64,000 bases of DNA, from positions 26,334,370-26,398,369 of the forward strand of contig JAQNBH010000009.1 of NCBI GenBank assembly GCA_028752905.1. The letters are read 5' to 3'. The position numbers and the translations under genes are program-made. Each line of letters opens with the position of its first letter. Positions within the stretch are counted from its first letter, which is position 1. Shown here in pieces: positions 35,734-45,589 of the stretch. Below the pieces are notes generated by a model. The model searched no databases, was not told where the DNA came from, and saw only the letters and a list, made by a program, of their open reading frames with translations. The DNA is from Cladorhizidae sp. MBARI D1340-BT2 (Eukaryota; Porifera; Demospongiae; Poecilosclerida; Cladorhizidae).

Positions 35734-36600
35734 TTATGCACATACAGAAATAAATGTCTGGACACCATGCCTTATATAGTATGATTGCTTATCATATCTT
35801 GATTCATAGTGAATCAAGTCTTTCTTCAGATCAGTGATAGTGTGAGAGTTCTCCGAAACTAGCTCCTTCAGATCAACGACATTTTGAGAGCTCTCTGAAA
35901 GTTCTTCCTTCAGATCAATGACACTTTGAGAGCTCTCTGAAAGTTGCTTCTTCAGATCAACGATACTTTGAGAGTTCTCGGAAAGTTGCTCCTTCAGATC
36001 AATGACACTTTGAGAGCTCTCTGAAAGTTCTTCCTTCAGATCAATGACACTTTGAGAGCTCTCTGAAAGTTCTTCCTTCAGATCAACGACACTTTGAGAG
36101 CTCTCTGAAAGTTGCTTCTTCAGATCAACGACTCTTTGAGAGCTCTCCAACTCCACTATTGAAAAAGTGGGATTAAACTGGTTCTTTGATCATCAGTATG
36201 AAGCTTACCTTCGAGTCGCTTTCGGTTTTCAGTAGCATGGTCACGTTTATGTTGCTCTGCCTATATCAAGTCCTATATCACAAAAAGTGTGTCTTTTGGT
36301 TATTGTATACATCTATAATCAGTGAGTTGACAGTTACATCATAAAAAATATCCATACACTCTGCACACATGTTGTTAAATGGAGCTGCTTACTATCAGTG
36401 ACTCCTGGAAAAGAAGAACTTAATTATAAAAACTAATTGTATACAAGTGAAGAGTTAAAGAAATACTTAAGGGAGAGGAGCAGCAGAAATAGATATCGTA
36501 AAAAAAGGTATTAGGTTGTACAGTTCATGAAATTATTTCTCTCTAACTGTTTTATCTTTTACATCCTGTTCTGCATACTGAGTTTATTTTTCCAACAACC
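35734..36600 (-). CDS. Multi-exon coiled-coil protein (partial model)
   Basis: The main exon (36156-35734) encodes about eight copies of a 14-residue unit (LSESSQSVIDLKEE and variants). These are two heptads each, so a long parallel coiled coil is expected. It ends with DLIHYESRYDKQSYYIRHGV and a stop. The first codon at 36156 is GTG directly after a good acceptor (ttttttcaatag), so this is an internal exon. An upstream exon at 36259-36209 lies between atatag and GTAAGC and reads AEQHKRDHATENRKRLE in one frame, also coil-like. Further possible short exons lie near 36400 and 36540-36600 (QNLERSVDDLPRLLEK). The 5' end is not resolved. No enzymatic domain is seen. It is the best host-gene candidate in the window, though a transposon origin cannot be excluded. 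Confidence 0.5.
35805..36150 (-). repeat. 42-bp in-frame minisatellite within the coiled-coil exon
   Basis: Unit of 42 bp (gaaagttcttccttcagatc aatgacactttgagagctctct on the plus strand) in about eight copies with mainly conservative differences. The period of 14 codons preserves the frame and the heptad phase. Confidence 0.93.
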
Positions 36601-37003
36601 TTGGTAAGTCATCTACAGATCGTTCTAGATTTTGGGATCCTTTAACTATAGTAGAGTAACTTCTTTGCAGTTGCATTTGTGATGGCTAGGCATTTGTAAA
36701 AGCTAGCTGTTCCATGCACACAAAAATAAGCTGGTTCCTACATATTTGGAGCTGGTTAGGGACCTGCTGTCCACACTGGCATAAGAATTGTTCCCTGGTA
36801 AGCCACGATAGTGGACTCACACATGTTTGTTCATATGCCAATCAGGCGCTACTGTTTTTGCTGTCTTGAACATGTCAGGAGAGAACAGTAAAGTTGAGCA
36901 GTAGCATCTAGATAAGCTGATGAGATGCCACGAGGTAGCATATACACATAGCCAAGTATACTGCTGAGACCACAGCTTTTTATGCTAGAATTGTTTGTTA
37001 CAC
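36601..37003. other. No gene seen
   Basis: Probable intron or 5' flank of the coiled-coil gene. No recognised motif. Confidence 0.35.
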
Positions 37004-37187
37004 AGACTTTCTCGACAATCAACTTAAATTTACCCACTCAACATTCTGGCAAATGCTCTAGCCTTCATCAGGAACAATGAGATGCTAAGACTCATACGAA
37101 TCTTAGCATCTTATTATTCCTGATTGAGGTTAGAGTATCTAGCAGGAATGTCAAATGAGCAAATTTAAGTTAATAATCGAGAAATTT
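37004..37187. repeat. Long palindrome (foldback repeat)
   Basis: The left arm (37004-37089) and right arm (37101-37187) are near-complementary. They contain aacttaaattt/aaatttaagtt, a cctgatgaaggctagagc-type block in each arm, and an 11-bp perfect centre agatgctaaga...tcttagcatct. Each arm resembles the single copy at 930-1010. Confidence 0.85.
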
Positions 37188-38029
37188 ATATCTACAATGT
37201 CAACTGAGAATACTTTGAAAGCTACAATAGTTTTCGATTAAATTGATCATAGATTGATATCTATACTGAATGGAATTTGAATTAGTTCTGAGACCATTCC
37301 AGTTGCAAGATATGGTCCTCCTCACTTCTCTCTATGCAACCAGTTATTTTGTAAATTAATGTCACAGTTGACATTTCACTGTAAACCTTATCGTCTCTCA
37401 TCAGATGAAAAAGGGGATTGTTTGAGAGAAGCATTTTTGCTGAACAACAATACACAAATTCCAAAATGAATGTTTGTAAATATTGTTGACCAATGCTGAG
37501 GAGAGTTGTCTAGAAACAAATCTCACCAATGATTAACTTTCATACAGAAAGTTAATATATAAATAAAACATGGATGAACACAATGTAATAGTACAAAATA
37601 CTACCAGTAATATCTATATCTCTATGGATAATCAATAGGCTCTTTATGTGCATCTCCACTCTCTGCAGGAAAGCATTAAACTGCTCCAGGAAAGTCATAG
37701 CTCGGCAACTATTATAGCTATCAAGCAAGGTAGACTCAGAATTGATCTCTCTTCACACTGCTTTCACTGCTCTAAGATCTCAACTAAGCTTGGATGTATG
37801 CATGGATTTCTTTTCCTTGATATTAACTGCTTTCACCTTCAGAATTATGCATTGCATGTCCTGAAGCTCGATCACAATCTTTCTTGCCTTGTTGACCAAT
37901 TCTCCACTGTTGTTGGATGTCACTGTTATGCCAGCTCTAAACTCTGGTTGAGTTGCCTCTCATGTTTTATTTCACCAAAAGTTGTTTAGTATACATGTCG
38001 TTAACATCCATATGGTCGATTATGAAGTG
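37188..38029. other. No confident gene
   Basis: The minus strand near 37930-37790 reads SNNSGELVNKARKIVIELQD and onward, mildly coil-like but interrupted by stops. The 113-codon plus frame at 37648-37989 lies opposite this and has no known domain. Confidence 0.3.
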
Positions 38030-38230
38030 CTGCTCTTGAAATAAATATCAGCTTATGAGCATGTGTAATAAGCTTCAACATTAGGGTAATGTGTTTCACA
38101 GAACATTGCAGCAGGAGTTTTACTAGAATAACCAGGCCTGTTTATAGCTGCAAATGTCTGTAGCTGTCCACAGTTTCCTAACGAGTATCTTGCTGCTCTT
38201 ATGTTAGTTACGTAGCTAGCTTCCAAACAT
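38030..38230. repeat. Dispersed repeat copy (relative of 6840-6990 and inverted 50.33-50.48 kb)
   Basis: Shares tgtctgtagctgtccacag, aacgagtatcttgctgctc and aaataaatatcagcttatga with 6840-6990, in the same order and orientation. Confidence 0.75.
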
Positions 38231-38999
38231 CATAACAACAATGGAGAAACTCTTAGGGCATGGTCAGATATGTTGAATATGTGCACAGCAATACAGGATA
38301 TTTTTGGTGGGTAATTTTATTCCCAAGAGCCTCACTCTATACCTTATGGCAAGTGAGGTGATGAGAATGTAGAGCAAATATTTAACTATTGTGGCTATAC
38401 TACTTTAAATTTATTCTAGTGCATGCAAACCCAAATACTTCATAGTTATGGCAATTCAAGACTTCTCAAGTTTCAGGCATCTTCTGGGAAAGTCTAAACT
38501 TCCTTTTGGAACTCGTCTCATAAATGCCCAGACATAAGAAAAGATCTAACTTTTTTTTCGTGAGTACCATCACAGAAAGTAACATTAATAATCTCCTGCA
38601 AATTATGAATTTTGCGTCAAAATTATTCTTCTACCATCCTTCTTTGAGTGCATGCAGCAACTTCCACTCTCTGCAATGTTTACTAACATAACACTTATTA
38701 GCTGTCTCTGTCACCAATCATGTCTCTGCCCCATATCCATGGCTACCAATCATAGACCTAGGATTGCCTCATGTGTATATGGTTAGGTATACGACCAAAC
38801 AAACCAAAGTTTGGTGACAATATCATTAAACTTGCTCTGCAACCTGAGTTCTCACCAACTTTTGTGCTTACGATGGATTTTTCTCTATGGTAATGTTGAT
38901 GACTGATATCAGACTGCTGCTATGAAGTAACGTGCTTTGCACTTCAATAGGTCAACATCTCTAGTCCAATGTGGAGGGATGTGTTATAGCATTCACTAG

Positions 39000-40700
39000 T
39001 CCGGCATGTTCTAGTCTAAGCAGAGAGTATGGCCAGACCTATTCAAAAGACAAAAAGAGTTTTCCTTAATATCAATATTGAGCTCAAGATCTGTGATATT
39101 ATGAAGAACTGGATAAATTTAGCTTGAGTGGCAGTGGAATGCAGTATAGGAGAGTGGATTGCCAATGATTTTATGTGGAGCTAAAAATAGCTGAAGGTCT
39201 TCCACACTGCAGTTCAGTTATCGATGATTTTCAATTATTAGAACTCCATTTGTTGGAATAATTGGGAGGCTACAATACGTATGCAGCTTAATAAAATCAG
39301 GCAGATCATTCCTGAGAAGAAACTGACCTGCCAGCATTAGCTAGAGAGCTCCATTATAGCACCAGGATCAGAATGAGTTTCTATCAGCTTTTATGGTGAG
39401 CCTGCATTGTCCAAGCATAGAATAGGGGGAGGATTGGTGTTGGGAAGTGATCTTAATTCCAATGCCCCACGATGATGGGAGTGTGGAATATTCTTGTCAG
39501 GAGGGCAATGGTATTAAGATAAACTATATACAACAAGCATAGAAAATCCCTCACATCGTGGTGAAGGAACTGTTTCCATTAGTGATTGGGAAAGCTTTAT
39601 GGGAAAAAATAGTGGTGGGCATAAGCAGCTAAATACTGGTGTAGCAGTGTTGTATTGGTGGCCATCCTGATATTAGGTGGTAGAAAGGTTGTCAATGTGA
39701 TGAACCTCATGAAAAGCCTGTTTTTCTTTTGCTCTAATATAATCTGCTAATTATAAGCCAGCACATCCCTGGGAGAGAGAATAGAGCAGTGGTTAATCTG
39801 TCCCAAAATGATGTAACATATTTCTGTGCCCGGTCCCTTCAGCCATCAGAGAACCTGATATCGTCTCACAAGAACTGTAAGTAACTCTAGTATCTAGCTG
39901 GCTGAACTGGGCTAAAGAGAGGTGAAGAAACTTATTGATTAGGAATGGCCAAGGTTACATACTACAGTAGTCAGTAAAAATTCCAGGAATTTTTAATTGC
40001 AGGGGGGCTTCAGGCAGTTCAGCAACAGAGACTGGGTGCCGTGCAGCTTCATGTCATAGATTGCTGGGTCAGGGTTAACCATCATACCATCAAGTATACT
40101 TGTCAGCAATCTGATTTCTCTACATTGCTGATGGCAAGAAAGACCACTTGGAGCCTGCCCATCAACATCTACAATACAGTCTACAGGGAATCAAATGCTT
40201 GGAAGCATACCAAGGTTGGGAGAAATAACAGAAATTGCCATATATCTCCTGATATTCTTATAAAGCTGAAAGGAGGTGGGGGGCCCACTCATACCATTGT
40301 ACATCACTTGGGATGCATGCTGCTTTAACCTCTGTTGCTTTCCAAGATCAGGAGAAATGAAATGACAGTCTATCAGAAGCCTCTATGAACCAACATGCCA
40401 CTTGTCTTGCTCAGCTATTGCAGTGGGTCATCCGTCCTGCCAGGACATCATAAGAATGACTATTACAGTCGAAGATAGACAATTTTCATCACGGAATCCA
40501 GCTCTTCATCGGGAAGAAAAAGTCAGATATCTGTCCAGTCAGGACTCTGCTTAACCTCTGGGTAAAAAAATGCCCACTCTCTGTGTTTCGAGACAGCACA
40601 TATCTGACATGTCAATGGTTAGTGGTTGCATGAAGGTCCCCAGCCAAGGCAGGGTTAGATGTATCTGGGTACTGTAGACCCAAATGCATTCAACGTATTG
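39000..40700 (+). pseudogene. DIRS-type retroelement relic: RT end, RNase H, tyrosine recombinase N-part
   Basis: Heavily decayed, but landmarks occur in DIRS order. Around 39295-39325 the plus strand reads KSGRSFLRR, typical of the end of DIRS RT (PGRxFLRR). At 39551-39610 it reads HIVVKELFPLVIGKALWE, the RNase H start. At 39700-39730 NLMKSLFFFCSNI appears, and at 39758-39800 QHIPGRENRAVVNLSQND, the conserved RNase H end. At 40460-40620 the frame gives LQSKIDNFHHGIQLFIGKKK, DICPVRTLLNLW and FRDSTYLTCQ, matching the tyrosine recombinase of DIRS elements. AGLDVSGY follows at about 40635-40665. DIRS elements use this recombinase instead of a DDE integrase. No split direct repeats or inverted termini were found. 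Many stops and shifts are present. Confidence 0.72.
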
Positions 40701-41600
40701 GGATCTACACTATAGTTCGGATAAGGGAAAACTTTGGATATATGAAAAGCAAGCAAGTCATTATAAACTTGTCGATACTGACTCGGGTGTTTCAATAATT
40801 GCTAATATCATTAGCGATTTTAGTCTGCAGGGCCATGGAATGTGAGCAGCTTACTTCCTGAAGGAGAAGCAGCTATGTCCTCAGTAGCAGCCATGCTGTC
40901 TTATACACATATTCATTCTTTTAAAGTATTTTTGTGTATATTTTATACGAGCAATTGTTGTTGATTACTACATCCTGTACAATAACACTATTTACTAAAA
41001 CGAGATGCAAGAGTTCTTTGCTTCAGGTTATCATACGCTTTGTGCACGCCAGATGTCTCACTCTTTTAACAACCACCAGTGCTGTCTCGGAGGATTCAGA
41101 ATTGCCTGCAACACTTGGTGGTCTATCTCATCATGCCAGTTTGCCCCTAGCAAATGGTGTGCTTCTGATACTCCTTCATGTAACTTTTCATGGAACTCCA
41201 CTGAGACTGGATGCCTTGGCCTCTTTTCTGAATGAAATAGAAATATAGAGTGCTTCCAAGCTGGTCGTCTTTAGCAAGGCTAATGACATGACTTGAACTC
41301 TCAACTGACTATAAATGGTGCTGCTAACTGTCGAAGTTTTGTTTGATTCTTCATGATCTCTGTTATGGTTGCATTTCTACTGCCATACTCTTGTGAGAGT
41401 CTAGCTCAAGTGGTTCCTTAAAATATCTTGCCAAGTACAGCGAACTATGACTCATTAGATAAAACTGAGCTCTTACTTTTGCAGGTTTAGCGAACTGATT
41501 TGACTTTCACCTGCAAATCTCTAGCCCTCCCTAATGAAATCTCCCATTGATGATCATTACCATGCAACTGAGTTTGAATAATCCGATGTTCTGATACATG
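40701..41600. other. Stretch splitting the DIRS recombinase; content unassigned
   Basis: The recombinase stops matching near 40680 and resumes at about 41610, so roughly 900 bp looks inserted. It holds overlapping frames (40934-41248 and 41005-41235) without recognised domains. I could not identify terminal repeats or a target duplication. Confidence 0.35.
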
Positions 41601-41609
41601 AAAGTCTAC

Positions 41610-41760
41610 TGTGCCACAGCTTCAGCATAGGGGCAGCCACAAGTCACAAAGAAGGGCTTGGAAGATTCTGTGATCTAGAAACCTGGAGCTTGCAGGAGCT
41701 TGGCATACATAGAGTACATTTATACCCTAAGAGACAGTTACTCCAGGTTGCCAGTGTCAT
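41610..41760 (+). pseudogene. DIRS tyrosine recombinase C-terminal fragment
   Basis: The plus strand reads CHSFSIGAATSHKEGLEDSV, then SLAYIEYIYTLRDS. This is the HxxR-to-Tyr part of DIRS recombinases (usual form HSFRIGAAT ... LGRW.S.AY..YIRTP). The conserved Arg of HxxR is Ser here and the LGRW motif is damaged, so it is inactive. It continues the recombinase at 40460-40665. Confidence 0.75.
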
Positions 41761-42399
41761 AAAGTACCATAATTACATTTCAATATGAACTATGGGTACA
41801 ATAGCTAATGATGGGGAATGGTGTGCAACAGTGATTGGTGGAAAGGAATGGAAGCAATATGTTGCTTTACTGGTTGGGCCAGATGCTGGGCCTCACAGCA
41901 CCTCTAACTGTATTAGCACTTTGTTAATGAGGGGTTTGGTTTCTGATCCAGCAGCCTGGCAAGTCCTACATGGCCCTGGCAGTTGAGGCACTAGCTAGAG
42001 GTAGGTAGAGGTATAACATCAAGGAAGAAAACAAGTATTTACAGGTATATTCTGTTGATATGTTCTTTTTACGCATAACTTTCCTAATATTGCCCATTGG
42101 CATCCTTAAACTCTTAGAATGCGAAGGGAGTTACTCAGGTAATTTCCCCTGCACGCAGACACTGTTTATTGGAATCACCTGTGTTTTTTAATTACCTGAT
42201 GTTTTTATTATTTATTTTTGTTGTGTGTGGCTCGTTGAGGTGAGTGTTCATTGATATTCAGACCATCTCCTAACTTTCTACCTAACACGAGGCTAGAAGA
42301 ATCTTTAGAGATGTCAAGACAAGTGAAGCTAGACTCCAAGTAAGATTATTATGTGGATGAGCTAACCAGTTTGTTACATAGTGTGCTCGAAGTTAGTTT
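41761..42399. other. No gene seen
   Basis: A 64-codon frame at 41792-41986 has no known domain. The rest is AT-rich and leads into the minisatellite. Confidence 0.4.
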
Positions 42400-43070
42400 T
42401 AGCTAGAGCATTTTTTTAGCTAGCTAGCTAGTTGTATATAGGCTATCTTTTTAGGTAGCGCTCAAGGTAGCTAGCTGTAGGTCATCTTATAGCTAGCGCT
42501 CGAAGTAGACAGTTGTAGATCATATTTTTAAAGCTTAGCTAATTAGTAAAGTAAATAATTGTCGGTCATCTTTGGATAGCAAAGTTTCTAGCTCTCGAGG
42601 TATAGTAGTTTAGGCCATCTTTATATCTAGCAAAGTAGCTAGCGCTTGAAGTGTATAGGCAGTTTTAGCTGATCTTTATAGCTAACAAACTAGAAGTTGG
42701 CAGTTTTAGATTATCATTATAGCTAAGCTAGCGCTTTAAGTGTCTAGGCAGTTTTAGCTGATCTTTAAATAGCTAGCAAATTAGCTAGCGCTTGAAGTTG
42801 GAAGTTATAGATGATCATTATAGCTAGCAAATTAGCTAGCGCTTGAACTGTACAGGCAGTTTTAGCTGATCTTTATAGCTAGAAAATTAGCTAGCACTTG
42901 CCAAGTTGCCAGTTTTAGATGATCATTATAGCTAGGAAATTAGCTAGTGATTGAAGTTGGTAGTTTTAGATGATCATTATAGCTAGAAAATTAGCTAGCG
43001 CTTGAAGAAGGCAGTTGTAGCTGATATATATATAGCCAGCAATAGCTAGCGCTGTAGGTAGCTAGTAGAC
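42400..43070. repeat. gctagc-rich minisatellite, unit about 52-57 bp
   Basis: Degenerate tandem copies of aaattagctagcgcttgaag, ttggcagttttagatgatca, ttatagctag. Regularity is best at 42760-43010 and looser from 42400 onward. Alternating units carry agctgatcttt or agatgatcatt, suggesting a higher-order two-unit repeat. Confidence 0.85.
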
Positions 43071-43249
43071 TGCCAAGCAACCATGGTATTCTATAGCCAG
43101 TGCTAGTATATTTTCAGCTCAGCTAGCTTTGGGATGATCTAGCAACAATGCATTTATATTACATATCCACTATAAATATTATTCATATTCATAGTTGTTT
43201 GCATACATAGGATTGGTAAAAGTTGTGCCACTGGAAGAAAAAACAATCA

Positions 43250-45189
43250 AGGAAAAGTGAAGAAAGAAAAAAACAAAACACGATATGATGTGGATGGTAA
43301 GCGACACTGGACTAACTTTTGTGAGGTATAGTTCAAAGCAGGTGTAATACATAAAGCTACTTTACAAATCTTACATCTAAATGAAGTTCTGACTTCCTTT
43401 TTTGCTGCTGCACAGGTAGCAAGCACACAGGGACCTTTTGCCATTGCTATTTGGGGGAAGGTGCTCTATGAAGTGCATTCCTGTAAGTCTGGCTGGTTCA
43501 GCCACAAGATGATTGTGGGGAAGATGGACACTTCAAGCTGAGCTTCTGTCAGGCCTGCCTCCAGAAGAAATCCAACAGCAACCTTCACTAAGAAGCACTG
43601 GTGTGTTACTCTTCGGCCAGTCAAAGGTGTCCCTTTATATATTATGTATGCATTTACCAATACCAGGTTGAGGAGATGAAAAGCTGCCCGTTTCCACCAT
43701 TTCTGTGTCCTATGTTGGAAGGTATAGTAACTCATCAGCTAATTGGATTTGTCAACCCCACCCATGTGACTATTGTACTCGACAATGGCTGTTGGCTTTA
43801 TGACCTCCTCCATGCCAGTTGCTGACAGCCTTGTCCTCCTCCTCTTTGCTATAGTGCTATCATCGTGGATAGTACTCAGAATGGTCACAGCTCTCTTGTC
43901 CATCCATTTCAAGGCAAGGACACCATTTGTACTTATATTCTTGATGTCACCCTTTTTCATTTTGTCTTTGGCCTTGATACATGCAAGTAACCCCCTCCTG
44001 TTCACCCGAACTGCACCACATGCACCAAAGCCACTACTTTTTAGGGTGAGGAACAAGTCTGGACTTGTGTACAAATGGTGTCCTTTATTCTCCATCCCTT
44101 CCACTAGCTTCATCACCATGTCATGTGTTGTTCTGTAGCAGAGAGGCTCTCATTTCTCTGGGAACCCCCCAAAAAAGAACAAGAACTGAAAAGGAAAAAA
44201 AGCGGGAAGGAAAAAGGGGATAATGAAGAAGAGCGGGAAGGAAGTGGAAAAACAAAGAAAAAAGTGGGGGGGAAAGACTAAGAAGTGAATTATATTTATT
44301 ATATATAATATTATAGTACTTTTCTTCATGGCTATTTTGTGTGTATATATATTATACAGTTTCCTCACCAGCATAGAGCTTCCAAATGTACATATATCCA
44401 CTGGAGCCTTCTGCCAGGACGTAGGCTTTCATGCTCCACTTGATAGGGATAAACCACAGCCGTCCCTTGAAGCCTATCATTGATTCATCGACTGATATTT
44501 CTCTCCCCAGCTGGTAAAAGGTTTTGAATTTGTCTAGTAAATGCTCCATAAGTGGCCGTATTTTGAACAGGGCATCATATCCTGGCCGACCCCTATGTAC
44601 ACCTTCTCTCCATCATTTAGGTGAAAGAAGCGCGATACAAAATCGGTCTCCCGCCATGATAGAGGAGAAGCATGACGTGGTGAAGGGCCATTTCTTGTAC
44701 CAATAGTCCTCAATCCGATGCTTATTATCCATGCTCATGGCAATAAAGGGCAAGAAACTTCACCATTTCACTGACTGAGCACCTTTTCCACTCTCTGACT
44801 CTTGATCGAAGAGGTAAGTCTTTATTTCCAGCCCCATGAATTGCTCAGCATACAAATTTGTTTCGTTCACAACTCTCTTCAGGATATTGTCTTCCAGAAA
44901 AAGCTGAGCAAACTCCAAAGGCTCTTTTCCTTCCATGTCAACAGTGCACCCAGATGCCTGGCTAAAGGAGATGGAAGAAGTGGAACAAGAAGTACTGGCA
45001 CCAGAACTGCTACCACTTTAGCTACACTCACCACCAACTACGCCATCACTAACACTATCAGCTACCTCACAAACTCCAACATCCTCATCATCCTCACTAT
45101 AATTCTTCACTATGAAGCCATCAAAATCGTCATCACTCTCATCATCCAACATACACAGCACTTTATCTGTATCACAATATTTAGCCATA
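43250..45189 (-). pseudogene. piggyBac-family transposase pseudogene with one intron
   Basis: Starts at MAKYCDTDKVLCMLDDESDD (ATG at 45189), an acidic N-terminus. The DDE_Tnp_1_7 domain follows: KEPLEFAQLFLEDNILKRVV then NETNLYAEQ, DALFKIRPLMEHLLDKF, and REISVDESMIGFKGRLWF (first catalytic Asp, about 44495). An intron at about 44155-44378 is bounded by GT (after YAGEET) and CAG. Exon 2 has YRTTHDMVMKLVEG, ALKWMDKRAV (second Asp), and VEYNSHMGGVDKSN (third Asp, about 43745), then NLVLVNAYIIYK. The Cys-rich end is near 43444-43330 (RCKICKVALC). In-frame stops occur at about 45018, 44750, 44620 and 43735. All three catalytic Asp residues are recognisable. It is the only piggyBac copy here with a core. 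I did not find its TTAA ends. Confidence 0.85.
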
Positions 45190-45589
45190 GTTACACCCCA
45201 CAATATTTAATTAAACTTGCTATCTGTTGTAATCTGATAACGCCAAACTTTACAAAGCTCTTAACTAAATCAATAGCTCCTCTATCTAAAGAACTTTGAG
45301 TACAGCTGTAAAGCAAGCAGCTGCTCAGTACCCAATTGTAAAGGTTTGCAACTTCTGGGGACACTGGGAATGTGATAGAAGCAACCTAGTAAATCACACA
45401 GGAGGCGGTTTACAAGATAGCTGATTGATTTAAAAAAAATTGTAAAATTATCCAATTTACTTTCCCGGAAAGTAGCCCAGAGCTGTGTTGATATAATTGG
45501 TTATCTATCCAAGATCTACAAGTGTGCCAAGTAGAAGAGCCTGAGAAGCTGTCCTAGTAGGAATAAGGCTAGTTTAAGAAGCTTATAAG
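45190..45589. other. No gene seen
   Basis: Probable 5' part of the piggyBac copy or spacer. No TTAA-CCC terminus is evident. Confidence 0.35.
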
